DNA of 64,000 bases from positions 286,475-350,474 of the forward strand of contig NZ_JARJHU010000003.1 of NCBI RefSeq assembly GCF_029269825.1, written 5' to 3'. Under the pieces are notes generated by a model. It worked only from the letters and a program-made list of their open reading frames with translations, did no database searches and was not told the origin of the DNA. The stretch is from Pedobacter sp. JY14-1. Lineage in GTDB: Bacteria > Bacteroidota > Bacteroidia > Sphingobacteriales > Sphingobacteriaceae. Each line of letters opens with the position of its first letter. Position 1 is the stretch's first letter. This document shows, piece after piece, positions 28,874 through 37,907 of the stretch. Both the position numbers and the translations under genes were made by a program.

Positions 28874-29707
28874 ATGAAGCGCGTCATTTTCCATACTTTC
28901 CTTATGCTGCTCCTCGTCGGCTGGGGCTGCAAAAAAGACAAGCTGCCAAAGGATGCTTTTCAAAAGCCATCTAAGGTCTATGATATTTCTGTTGACGGAG
29001 GTATCAATACGTTTTCCACGCAACAGTTTATCAGGCTTACCAAACCGGCACTTTATCCAGGAACACAGCCACTGCCCATTACTGGTGCGCAGGTCGTGGT
29101 AAACGATAGCAGGAGTGACATTATTTTCCATGAAGTGACCTCAGGCGTTTACCGGGCCGATAACCATAATGCCCCTAATTACAACCGGGCATACAGACTC
29201 ACGGTTAAATACGATGGTAAAACCTATACCGCAATCGATACGCTCCGGCAGGTAGTCAATATTGTAGACGATTTTATTCCGCTTTCCATCTCATCGGTTA
29301 CCGACAGCATGGTCAGGGGGACCATTCCCAAGCATACGTTTGGCTACCTTAACCCAGGCAAATGGTATATCGCCTATCGTGGCATCAACAGATGGGATCC
29401 TTCAGCCTTTAACCAGAACAATTATTACAGCTATACCCATCGGCTGGGCTCGCCCAATTCCCTGTACCCGCTCAATAACCTGAAGCGTAATTTCAGCATC
29501 AGGAAAGACGACCTGGTCTTCATCTATAAGATGTCTGTATCCGAGCGTTATGCGAACTATCTGTATTCCGTATTCATGGAAACCGATTGGAGCGGCTTAT
29601 TGTCCGGTGTGCCTGTTAACGTAGAAGGAAACATCTCGGGCAATGCCCAGGGTTATTTCTCCGTTACCGACATCGACTTCCGCGTCTATCCGGCCAGAGA
29701 ACTCTGA
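28874..29707 (+). CDS. DUF4249 domain lipoprotein
   Basis: The 277-residue product starts at ATG 28874, one base after the receptor stop; this start gives a proper lipoprotein signal peptide ending VGWGCKKD. DUF4249 proteins are outer-membrane associated lipoproteins encoded directly after TonB receptors of this type and are thought to act as accessory, SusD-like or lid components. The mature chain begins with a beta-rich domain containing QFIRLTKPALYPGTQPLPI. It is the last gene of the sigma/FecR/receptor unit, followed by a 73-bp gap. Confidence 0.88.
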   Translation: MKRVIFHTFLMLLLVGWGCKKDKLPKDAFQKPSKVYDISVDGGINTFSTQQFIRLTKPALYPGTQPLPITGAQVVVNDSRSDIIFHEVTSGVYRADNHNAPNYNRAYRLTVKYDGKTYTAIDTLRQVVNIVDDFIPLSISSVTDSMVRGTIPKHTFGYLNPGKWYIAYRGINRWDPSAFNQNNYYSYTHRLGSPNSLYPLNNLKRNFSIRKDDLVFIYKMSVSERYANYLYSVFMETDWSGLLSGVPVNVEGNISGNAQGYFSVTDIDFRVYPAREL

Positions 29708-29780
29708 GCCTTTGCCGCTTATGGGGCGTACCGCCTGCATTTGGCCCCGATATTGCATCAGCTAAACCATAATCAAGGAT

Positions 29781-31523
29781 ATGGCAGCACAAAAAAACAA
29801 GCATACAGCCTGGAAGTGGGTAGCGGGCATCCTCGCGATCCTGCTGCTGGCTGCCGGGGGCACCGCCCTGTACCTGGGCGCGAAATGGAAACCCATGCTG
29901 AAGGAAAAGATCAGCCAGGGCGTTTATGAAGGTTCAGACCACCTTTACCGAATCGACTTCCGTGACATGCAGCTCAATCTGCTTGCTGGCAGTGCCAGCC
30001 TGCAAGGCGTTGTACTCCGGCCCGATACTGCCACTTTTACCCAACTGAAAGCGGCCGGCCAGCTGCCCGTCCACATTTTCCGGATTGAACTGGAAAAGCT
30101 ACAGATCAGCCGTATCGGCATTCTGACCGCCTACTTCAAAAAACGTGCAGACCTTCGCGCTATTCTGCTCGACAAGCCATCCATCAGCATCAGCCATTAC
30201 CCCGGGAAGAAGAAAGCCGATACCGCCAAAGCCGAAAAGACGCTCTATCAGCTCCTGTCCGGCACACTCAAATCACTGCACATCGGGCAGATCCTGATCA
30301 AAGATGCTGACTTCAACTACCTCAACGGCGATAATAATAAACCCCTGAATACCATCCGGCACCTCGATGTCACCGTCAAAGACCTGCTGGTAGATTCCCT
30401 TTCGCAATATGATACCACCCGCTTTTACTATACCAAAGATGTCACCTTCAGCCTCAGTGGCTACCGCGCTCCCGGCAAGGGTAAGATGTATGGTATGAAG
30501 ATCGATACCATACGTGGCTCCGCTGCACGGGGGGAGATCACCGTAAAGGGTTTCCAGATGATCCCCATGTATCCAGAGCTCGAATTCAGCCGCAAGTACA
30601 CCTACGGACACGACCGTTACGACATCAGTTTTCAAAAGATCAGCCTGCTGGGCGTAGATTTCGGCAAGATCGTCCGGGAAGGCGTCCTTGAGGCCCGCAG
30701 CCTGCACCTTGGTCCTGCAAAGACCAATATCTTTGTGAACCGCGAGCTGCCGCCGCCGCCCAAGTTTGACAAAGTCCGAAACTTCCCGCACATCGCAGTC
30801 AGGCGCATTCCCATGCCTACGGTCATCGATAGTGTGCTGATCGACAACATTGATGTCGCCTATACCGAATACAACCCTATCAGTAAGAAAAAAGGCACGA
30901 TATACTTTCAAAACCTGAAAGGCAGCATCACGAATATTACCAACGACAGCACGCGGCTGGCGAAAAACAACCATGCTATTGCAAAGCTCAGCGCAAAAGT
31001 CATGAAAGCAAGCCGCATCGACGTGACCATAGATTTTAACCTGACCGACAAACTCGCGGCATTCAGTTACAACGGCTCCGTCGCTCCGATGAACCTGAAA
31101 GTCCTCAACCCCATGGCCAAAGATATGGGCCTCGTCGAGATCGAAAGCGGCCAGATGCAAGGCGTTACATTTAACATCAAAGCCAACAGCCGGGGTTCAT
31201 CGGGAACCGTCAGGTTCCTTTACTCCGACCTGAAGATCAAACTCTACGGCGATCCCGAGGCCGGAGAAAAGCCAAAGAAGAAAGGGCTGCTGTCCTTTCT
31301 GGCCAACACCCTGCTCATCAAAGACAACAATCCCGACAAGAAAGGGGAGGCACCGCGTATCGCCCGAATTACCTTTACCCGTACCCCCGCCGCTTCCTTT
31401 TTCAACCAGCTCTGGAAAGGGGTCTTTATCGGGCTCCGTGAAAGTGCCGGGTTGGGTGCGGTTCCGGTCAAGACACCCGAACAGGCCATGAAAAAAGTAC
31501 GCGAAAAACTACATAAAGATTAA
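29781..31523 (+). CDS. AsmA-like membrane-anchored protein, copy 1
   Basis: The 580-residue protein has one N-terminal transmembrane anchor (WVAGILAILLLAAGGTALYLG) and a long beta-rich exported region. Patterns such as DMQLNLLAGSASLQGVVLRPD and LKSLHIGQILIKDADFNY recur and resemble AsmA/DUF748-type repeats. AsmA-like proteins are cell-envelope proteins implicated in lipid transport across the periplasm. A paralogue with the same plan follows 19 bp later. The family assignment is by eye and the substrate is unknown. ATG 29781 gives a normal basic N-region before the anchor. Confidence 0.72.
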   Translation: MAAQKNKHTAWKWVAGILAILLLAAGGTALYLGAKWKPMLKEKISQGVYEGSDHLYRIDFRDMQLNLLAGSASLQGVVLRPDTATFTQLKAAGQLPVHIFRIELEKLQISRIGILTAYFKKRADLRAILLDKPSISISHYPGKKKADTAKAEKTLYQLLSGTLKSLHIGQILIKDADFNYLNGDNNKPLNTIRHLDVTVKDLLVDSLSQYDTTRFYYTKDVTFSLSGYRAPGKGKMYGMKIDTIRGSAARGEITVKGFQMIPMYPELEFSRKYTYGHDRYDISFQKISLLGVDFGKIVREGVLEARSLHLGPAKTNIFVNRELPPPPKFDKVRNFPHIAVRRIPMPTVIDSVLIDNIDVAYTEYNPISKKKGTIYFQNLKGSITNITNDSTRLAKNNHAIAKLSAKVMKASRIDVTIDFNLTDKLAAFSYNGSVAPMNLKVLNPMAKDMGLVEIESGQMQGVTFNIKANSRGSSGTVRFLYSDLKIKLYGDPEAGEKPKKKGLLSFLANTLLIKDNNPDKKGEAPRIARITFTRTPAASFFNQLWKGVFIGLRESAGLGAVPVKTPEQAMKKVREKLHKD

Positions 31524-31542
31524 TATCTTGTAGTGGCTTTAT

Positions 31543-33318
31543 ATGTTCAATACCAACAGAGAACGCAACAATACGATATACTGGATACTGGGATTGTTAC
31601 TGCTTTCCATCCTGCTGCTCCTGTGGCTGGCCAGGTATCTTTCAGCGTCCTTTAAACCTATTGCCAAAGTCCAGCTCAGCGAGCTCGTTACCGAGGCCAC
31701 CCAGGGCCTGTACCATATTCAATACTCAGATCTCCACCTCAACGTCCTTACCGGCATGGCGTCGCTCAGCGATGTGCAGATCATACCCGATACCGCAGTA
31801 TACCGGAAACTCGTTGGCAAAGCGCTGGCACCGAATAACCTGTATACCATAAAGCTCAAGACGCTGGCCATCCGTCATTTTCATCCCCTGAGGTACCTCA
31901 GGTATAAAAAGCTCAATATCGACCAGATCCTGTTTGAAAACCCCGACGTCACCATGGTCAACAAACAACTCGATTTCAATGAGACCAATCGCCCCGTCAC
32001 CGGAAAGACTCCGTATAACTATATCTCCAGGTATCTGAAAGAATTCCGGGTAAAGCAGATAGACTTAAAAAATATCCGTTTCAAATACGTTAACAACAAC
32101 CTTCCCGTACCACAGACTGATTCCGTCAGCAGGCTCAACATTTCCCTGGAAGACTGGCTCATAGATTCCGCCGCCGCCTCAGACTCCCGCCGGCTGCATT
32201 ATCTGAAAGATATCCGGCTCAACCTCCATGACTATACTTACGCCACACCCGACAGCATGTACCACATCCGGCTGGAGCAGCTCGGTTTTCAGGGATCAAC
32301 CGGCAGGCTCAGCGTCAGCCGCTTCAGCGTCGCTCCCCGCTACAGCGAAATGGAGTTTGGAAAGGTTGCAGGTTACGCCCGCGACCGCTACCATATCGAA
32401 ATGAACGATATCAACCTGAACGGTATCGACCTGCCACTTTACATCCGTAGGCAGGAGCTCTATGCAAAGGAGATGAATATAGCAAACGGCGGCGTCGAAG
32501 TATTCAACAACAACAGCCTGGAAAAAAAGACGGAACCAAAAACCGGCAAGTACCCCCACCAGCTCCTGCAGCAGCTGCCCGCGCAGCTCAGCGTGAGAAA
32601 GCTCAACATCAGCAATGTCGACCTCAGCTATTCCGAGTACGACCAGACCAGCAGGCAGAAAGGGCGGATCACTTTCGAAAAAACCTCGGGCACACTTACC
32701 AACATCACCAATGCCAGCCGCATTAAGGCAAAAGACCGCTACCTGCTGGCCGATTTTAACACCCTGCTGATGGGGCAGGGGGCGCTGCATGTCAAATTTA
32801 AATTTGACCTGGCAGCCAGGGACGGGGCTTTTGAATATTCCGGCAGGCTGGGTGCCATAGATGGACGGGCGCTCAACCGCATCACACGGCCCCTCGGCAT
32901 GGTCCACATCAAGCATGCAGACATCAAAAGTCTCGACTTTGATATCAGGGCCAACGACCACCTGGCTACCGGATCTATGGATTTTGCTTATGAGAACCTG
33001 GCCGTTGCCCTGCTCAAGCGGGAAGAAGGTCAGGAGCGTCTCGTCAGGCAGGGCCTCCTGTCCATACTCGCCAATGCTATGGTCATAAACCCTTCAAATC
33101 CGAATGAGGAAGGAGTATTTATTACTGCCCCGATCCGGCACGAGCGCAAACCCGAGCGCTCCTTTTTCAACTTCATCTGGCGCAGTTTGTTCCAGGGCAT
33201 CAAATACAGCATAGGCGTTACGCCAGAGAAGGAACGGGAAGTGAAGGCTAAGATTGCGCGTTTTGAAAAGATCAAAACAGACCGCGACAAGCGCCGGGCT
33301 GCAAAGGGGCAGCGGTAG
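31543..33318 (+). CDS. AsmA-like membrane-anchored protein, copy 2 (tandem paralogue)
   Basis: The 591-residue protein has the same architecture as the preceding gene: N-terminal anchor (IYWILGLLLLSILLLLWLAR), then matching landmarks in the same order (YSDLHLNVLTGMASLSDVQI; YSEYDQTSRQKGRITFEKTSG; GLLSILANAMVINPSNPNEEG; FFNFIWRSLFQGIKYSIG). The corresponding landmarks in copy 1 are YTEYNPISKKKGTIYFQ and GLLSFLANTLLIKDNNPDKKG, so they arose by duplication. It ends in a basic tail (KTDRDKRRAAKGQR). It converges on the CheB gene with an 11-bp gap. Confidence 0.72.
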   Translation: MFNTNRERNNTIYWILGLLLLSILLLLWLARYLSASFKPIAKVQLSELVTEATQGLYHIQYSDLHLNVLTGMASLSDVQIIPDTAVYRKLVGKALAPNNLYTIKLKTLAIRHFHPLRYLRYKKLNIDQILFENPDVTMVNKQLDFNETNRPVTGKTPYNYISRYLKEFRVKQIDLKNIRFKYVNNNLPVPQTDSVSRLNISLEDWLIDSAAASDSRRLHYLKDIRLNLHDYTYATPDSMYHIRLEQLGFQGSTGRLSVSRFSVAPRYSEMEFGKVAGYARDRYHIEMNDINLNGIDLPLYIRRQELYAKEMNIANGGVEVFNNNSLEKKTEPKTGKYPHQLLQQLPAQLSVRKLNISNVDLSYSEYDQTSRQKGRITFEKTSGTLTNITNASRIKAKDRYLLADFNTLLMGQGALHVKFKFDLAARDGAFEYSGRLGAIDGRALNRITRPLGMVHIKHADIKSLDFDIRANDHLATGSMDFAYENLAVALLKREEGQERLVRQGLLSILANAMVINPSNPNEEGVFITAPIRHERKPERSFFNFIWRSLFQGIKYSIGVTPEKEREVKAKIARFEKIKTDRDKRRAAKGQR

Positions 33319-33329
33319 TATTGTACCAT

Positions 33330-33941
33330 TTATTCGCTTTTTTCCATATTCTGCGCCTTTTGCGCTGGAAGTATGGGCTTTGTTTTCTGAACAATAATTT
33401 TTGCCAGTTCCGCCGGTGCACTGACCGCCTGTGGATGATCACCACTGATGGTGGCATTTGGCATTCCTTTGTATTCAGTCGTTTCGGGGTCTTGCACGTA
33501 CACGATGCCGCCAACTTCGGCCAGTGCTTTTGCGCCCGCTAAACCGTCTGATCCCATACCACTCATGACAATTGCCAGGGCGTTTTCACGATATTGAGTA
33601 GCTAAAGATTCGAAGAGTACATCAACTGCGCGGTTCAGGGGCTCGGTTGGTCGCTGGCTAGGGATGATTTGTCCGTCGAGTACTTCGATATAGGTATCTT
33701 CTATGATTAAGTAGATTTTACCTGGTTCAATTCGTGTACTTTTTGTAACCCGTACAATCGGAAGCTTTGTAGACTTACGCAACAGGTGGTCCAGTTCACT
33801 TCGATGTTCTCTCCAGAGATGCTGCACGACGATGAAAGCCATCGACGTGTCTGTTGGAATGTGCTGAAAGAAATCGCCGATTGCTTTTAAGCAACCAGCT
33901 GAACAGCCTATTGCTGTTACTTGTAGTTGATCGCTCGCCAT
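33330..33941 (-). CDS. Orphan CheB-type methylesterase without receiver domain
   Basis: The 203-residue protein contains only the CheB catalytic domain. The expected triad is present: Ser14 in GCSAGC, His41 in VVQHLWREH, and Asp132 in GMGSDG. Classical CheB demethylates chemoreceptors and has an N-terminal receiver domain; none is present and no other chemotaxis gene lies in the window. Stand-alone CheB domains in Bacteroidota sometimes work with PAS/kinase signalling proteins. Base composition looks more AT-rich than the genes to its left, suggesting acquisition. Confidence 0.88.
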   Translation of the reverse strand: MASDQLQVTAIGCSAGCLKAIGDFFQHIPTDTSMAFIVVQHLWREHRSELDHLLRKSTKLPIVRVTKSTRIEPGKIYLIIEDTYIEVLDGQIIPSQRPTEPLNRAVDVLFESLATQYRENALAIVMSGMGSDGLAGAKALAEVGGIVYVQDPETTEYKGMPNATISGDHPQAVSAPAELAKIIVQKTKPILPAQKAQNMEKSE

Positions 33942-33998
33942 AATTTGTTCTCCGCAAATTTCGGGCTAAAATGAGTGCCTATCCTATTCGTTTCATGC

Positions 33999-34025
33999 CG
34001 TCATTCCGAGGCTGCGTGGAATCTC
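33999..34025. repeat. Possible dispersed repeat fragment
   Basis: The sequence beginning CGTCATTCCGAGG and ending GGAATCTC has the form of the dispersed CGTCATTnCGAGG...AATCTC repeats I recall from many bacterial intergenic regions. Only one copy was noticed in this window, so repeat status rests on recall of the motif. It sits in the 238-bp gap between the CheB and GH97 genes, which otherwise holds no recognisable gene. Confidence 0.4.
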
Positions 34026-34179
34026 TTGGAATTATTTTCCCCTCTCTGCGCCTCCGGGGGGAAACACCACATGACATCAATGGCGCATGCGGCATCATAG
34101 CCTGGGACAAAAGCGATTGGTTTTTGTATTATTTGATCAATAACTTTCGGACGATAAGATCAAAGTCTTATCATTGTAA

Positions 34180-36027
34180 ATGAAATCCAGATTCTTAATC
34201 GTCTTTTTCTTACTGACAACACAGTTTCTTGAGGCAAAAAGCCAACATGAGAAGCTATTTCCGTTGGCAATCACATCGCCGGATAAAAGATTGCAATTTA
34301 AGCTCGACCAAAATCAAGACAAAGAGATCATATTTACGTTTACGGCCAATTCGAAGACCTTAATCACGGATTCCAGGATTGGATTGGGCGGAATGCAGGC
34401 TATGCCCGCTAATTTTTCCCGTCGGTCATTCAAATCGGTCTGGAAGCCGGTTTGGGGAAAAAGGGCCATTGTGCCTGAACAATACAATGAACTTTCCCTG
34501 GATGTAAAAGGATACAAGATCATCATCAGGGCATATAATGATGGGATCGCCTTCAGGTACGATTTCAAAAAAGAAGCGGCAATCAGTGATTTGACAGAGT
34601 TTAATTTCAGCGGGGATTACACGGCTTGGTACTATAACGGTGAGCAGGCAAACATTGGGCCCGAGAAGCTATCTGACTGTGATGACAAGCGTCTGCCGGT
34701 AATGACCGTCAAGGTAGATGATCACAATTATCTGGCTGTTCATGAAGCGGATTTTACATGGGGTGATCCATTGGTACTGAAATCTAAAAAAAGCCAAACC
34801 TTATTTACCATTGCGTCCAGGCCAAACGATGCCTGGAAAGTCATTATGCATGGCAGCAAGCCGGGTGATTTGGTTGATTCCCATATCTTAGAGTTATTAA
34901 ATCCCCCGCCGCCAAAAAGCGCAGATTTCTCCTGGGTAAAGCCAGGAGTTGCAGTCTGGGATTGGCGAATAGCCGGTGCGCAGGTTGACGGTTTTAAATA
35001 TGATATGTCCCTCCCTTCCTGGAAGAGAATGGTAGATTTTGCAGCTGAGAATAATATCCGCTACCTCGCACTTGATGCCGACTGGTATGGTCCTGAATTC
35101 GGCAAAGATTCAGATCCGCTGAAAGGAGGAAAAGTTGCACAGGTACACGAGATCATACAGTATGGTAAAATGAAAAATGTAGGCATCTGGTTGTACCTGA
35201 ATGATGTCGGTGGCCGCAGATTTCCCATAGATCAGACCTTGAAGCAGTATGGTGACTGGGGTGCCGTGGGTATTAAATATGGTTTCATGTCTGGAAGCCC
35301 GGCAGAAAAGAACGAACGTACCAGGATGATTACTGCACTGTGTGCAAAGAATCGGCTCTTGTGCGATTTCCATGATGGCCCTGTACATCCGTACGGGCAA
35401 ATGCGCACGTTTCCAAACGCAGTGACACGCGAATACTGCCAGGCGCAGCTTGATGGCGGCACCGCTCTAGCACCCGGGACTTTTGTTACCTCTGTGTTTG
35501 TAAATATGCTGGCCGGCCCCCTTGATATGAATAATGGCATTGCGGACCTGAAGCAGACCGGCAGGATACATGCACCTGCATATGCGACCAACTCTACATT
35601 GGTTGGAGAGGCAGCACGCACATTAATTACCTTTTCCGGGGTAACGGTGATACCGGATATTCCCGAGAGTTATCAAAAGCATCCTGAGATCTTACAATTT
35701 ATCTCAGCGCAAAAAATGCCCTGGAAGGAAAGTAAAACCGTAAAAGGTGAAATCGGTGAATACATCGTTATGGCAAGACAGGCGAATGATCAATGTTGGC
35801 TAATCGGTGCGGCAACGAATGAAAATGCACGGGAATTGGAGATCCCGCTTACTTTCCTGAAAAAAGGCAGGTATACAGCACTGGTTATTGAAGATGGTGA
35901 CGATGCGGATTACCGTAGCGTCAATGAAAGTTATAAGCACCTGAAGAAAGTTATAAACTCAAGCGATACGCTAAAGGTGAAGCTGGCTCCCGGCGGTGGT
36001 GCTTGTATCTTGATCAAACAGTTGTAA
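34180..36027 (+). CDS. Glycoside hydrolase family 97 protein
   Basis: The 615-residue protein has a signal peptide (FLIVFFLLTTQFLEAKS), an N-terminal beta-sandwich (residues about 25-255), a TIM barrel (VAVWDWRIAGAQ onward), and a C-terminal beta domain. GH97 enzymes are periplasmic alpha-glucosidases or alpha-galactosidases of Bacteroidota. Where retaining members carry the nucleophile Asp (KVDF type), this protein has Gly368 in IKYGFM. The later REYCQAQLDGG and LDMNNGIADL segments also differ from the usual form. It is secreted, with unknown substrate. The gene stands alone and is AT-richer than its neighbours. Confidence 0.88.
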   Translation: MKSRFLIVFFLLTTQFLEAKSQHEKLFPLAITSPDKRLQFKLDQNQDKEIIFTFTANSKTLITDSRIGLGGMQAMPANFSRRSFKSVWKPVWGKRAIVPEQYNELSLDVKGYKIIIRAYNDGIAFRYDFKKEAAISDLTEFNFSGDYTAWYYNGEQANIGPEKLSDCDDKRLPVMTVKVDDHNYLAVHEADFTWGDPLVLKSKKSQTLFTIASRPNDAWKVIMHGSKPGDLVDSHILELLNPPPPKSADFSWVKPGVAVWDWRIAGAQVDGFKYDMSLPSWKRMVDFAAENNIRYLALDADWYGPEFGKDSDPLKGGKVAQVHEIIQYGKMKNVGIWLYLNDVGGRRFPIDQTLKQYGDWGAVGIKYGFMSGSPAEKNERTRMITALCAKNRLLCDFHDGPVHPYGQMRTFPNAVTREYCQAQLDGGTALAPGTFVTSVFVNMLAGPLDMNNGIADLKQTGRIHAPAYATNSTLVGEAARTLITFSGVTVIPDIPESYQKHPEILQFISAQKMPWKESKTVKGEIGEYIVMARQANDQCWLIGAATNENARELEIPLTFLKKGRYTALVIEDGDDADYRSVNESYKHLKKVINSSDTLKVKLAPGGGACILIKQL

Positions 36028-36037
36028 CCACAAAATC

Positions 36038-36796
36038 TTATTGATAGTGGTAGGTCTTTAACAATTTGCGGTTCGCACCTGTGGAATACAGTTTGGTAGG
36101 ATAACCAGCTGAGGTGTACTCATAGGCATATACAGTTACCGAAACCTGGTCGCCTTTCTGGTGATCTGTAAGCGTGGATTTCGTGATGTTGGATTTGCTG
36201 TAGCCTTCCGGTGAATGCAGCTGGTCATATTTTCCCTGGTATGGGTTGGTCTTTCCGTCATATTCATAAGCTATGGTGTTGACAGGTGCGCTGCTGGCGC
36301 TGTAGGTGCTGACCTCTATAACGTTGCCACCGGAAAAGGTAAAGATCTGGTACTCGCCGGGTGTGCCGTCAGCACCTGTAGTGCTGATTTTAAGCTGTTC
36401 ATTCGCATATTCAAAGTTTCTTTTGAACAGGAATGTGGTATTCTCGTACTGGTCGTACTCAAAGTATTCCATGCTGCTGAGCTTTTGGTGGAGAAAGGTG
36501 TATTTGATTTTGCTGACTTTTCTCCGGTCATTGGCGATGTCTGAAAGGTAAAGCACATTGTCTTTATGCCTGTAGGTCTGGTACAGCTCTTCTCCGGTCG
36601 TTTCATCTTTGATGAATTCCTCATACAGCATTCCCAGGGAGTTGTAGCTATAGGAGTTTTTGATCGTATGTCCGTTGATGTTATAGGTATTGGTGTAGTT
36701 CAACTGCGCACCAGGATCGGGTTTCGGCTCATCTTTTTGTTTTTTGCAGGATATGCAAATACTGCAAAGCAGCAGGAAGAATAATGCTTGTTTCAT
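36038..36796 (-). CDS. Hypothetical lipoprotein
   Basis: The 252-residue lipoprotein has signal and lipobox ending CSICISCKKQ. The mature chain consists of repeated beta-strand units rich in Tyr and Thr with YxYN/YEYDG patterns (SYSYNSLGMLYEEF, YFEYDQYENTTF, IAYEYDGKTNPYQG, YAYEYTSAGYPTKLY). These resemble the RHS/DUF4595-like strand repeats seen in many Bacteroidota lipoproteins, but no family can be named firmly. It converges on the GH97 gene with a 10-bp gap and stands alone. Confidence 0.75.
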   Translation of the reverse strand: MKQALFFLLLCSICISCKKQKDEPKPDPGAQLNYTNTYNINGHTIKNSYSYNSLGMLYEEFIKDETTGEELYQTYRHKDNVLYLSDIANDRRKVSKIKYTFLHQKLSSMEYFEYDQYENTTFLFKRNFEYANEQLKISTTGADGTPGEYQIFTFSGGNVIEVSTYSASSAPVNTIAYEYDGKTNPYQGKYDQLHSPEGYSKSNITKSTLTDHQKGDQVSVTVYAYEYTSAGYPTKLYSTGANRKLLKTYHYQ

Positions 36797-36976
36797 TATT
36801 ATGGACTAGCTTTTCTCATCCAGACCTGATTTTCTTGGTATTGGTTACAAAATGCCGAGGTTATTTTTTCTCTCGTTGATACGCTTGGAAGGCCTGGTTG
36901 TACCTCATTTCTCTATTTCCTGTCGTAAAAGAAAAGAAACAGATAAAGGATTCAGCAAATGGTAGTGAGATTTGAC

Positions 36977-37801
36977 CTAAAACCGTATCGAACTGCCTAT
37001 GAAATATGACTTCCTGGCGTCATGTTGTAAACCATAATTCACACCGCCGTCGAGTTTTACGCCCTGAGCGATCTTCACTTGCAACGCTGCATTCAGATAA
37101 TTTGCCCATTGGTGCGCTTTTAAATCGTAGGAGTAATAGGTTTCAGCGATTCCGTCAAGGTCTTTTAAGATTTCGTGGCTGAGGGTAAGGGACTGCAAAA
37201 ATTCGGTATGCATTCCTGCTGACGACTCGTCTTTCAGGCGATCGGCCTCTATCTGGAAACCCAGTTTCCAATCGCCCGGAAGCTCGGTCTGCATTGGTAC
37301 GATGAGCCCATATTCATAGCGGGATTTTTCAATGGCTGAAGTTGGAAAGCGAAGGTATGGCAGGACCGCCATCACAAATTTACCGCCATCATTGCCTGTT
37401 AAATTCTGTTTCAGACGGACGATCAGGTTGCCGACCCCATCTGTGTGCTTGATCTCTCCAGATTGTTCCCGGCTGCGCTGCCAACCGTAAGTCTGGAATC
37501 CGGCCTGCAATTCGGTGTTTTTAACCAGACCTGTCTTTAAAAGAAACTGATTCAGATATAAGGTACTGGTCTTTCCTTCTTCGGAGGAGACGTGCTCTGA
37601 ACGAAACAGGTCAGTCTCATACTGAAAATGACCAGCGTCTACAGTGAAAGCGGATTCGGTGACATTCGGCCTGTCGGTTTCCATCTCACGCAGCGAGCCA
37701 GCAGGAACAGGGTTCAGCAAATGGTATGGTGGGACTGAACGCTGCCGGGCAAATGCTGAGGAGAGATTAAGCAACAGCGCTAAAATGACGATTGACTTCA
37801 T
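36977..37801 (-). CDS. Outer-membrane transporter-like protein (phenol MetA-like family)
   Basis: The product has 274 residues from ATG 37801, chosen because it starts a clean signal peptide (MKSIVILALLLNLSSAFARQ); an open frame continues 44 codons upstream but looks non-coding. The mature part begins METDRPNVTESAFTVDAGHFQYET, a pattern typical of the Phenol_MetA_deg-like barrel family. Alternating beta strands continue to the C-terminal SYFIGSSIRF, whose final Phe fits an outer-membrane barrel. The substrate is unknown. A small lipoprotein gene lies about 100 bp upstream on the same strand. Confidence 0.78.
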   Translation of the reverse strand: MKSIVILALLLNLSSAFARQRSVPPYHLLNPVPAGSLREMETDRPNVTESAFTVDAGHFQYETDLFRSEHVSSEEGKTSTLYLNQFLLKTGLVKNTELQAGFQTYGWQRSREQSGEIKHTDGVGNLIVRLKQNLTGNDGGKFVMAVLPYLRFPTSAIEKSRYEYGLIVPMQTELPGDWKLGFQIEADRLKDESSAGMHTEFLQSLTLSHEILKDLDGIAETYYSYDLKAHQWANYLNAALQVKIAQGVKLDGGVNYGLQHDARKSYFIGSSIRF

Positions 37802-37907
37802 GTTTTTTGGAGTTTTTATTCCATAACCCTTATTGGCGCTCAAAGTTTGCCGCTTTGGATCATTGGCCTGCAGAGAGAACGAATGGGTAAGATGAAGTCG
37901 GTGGGGT

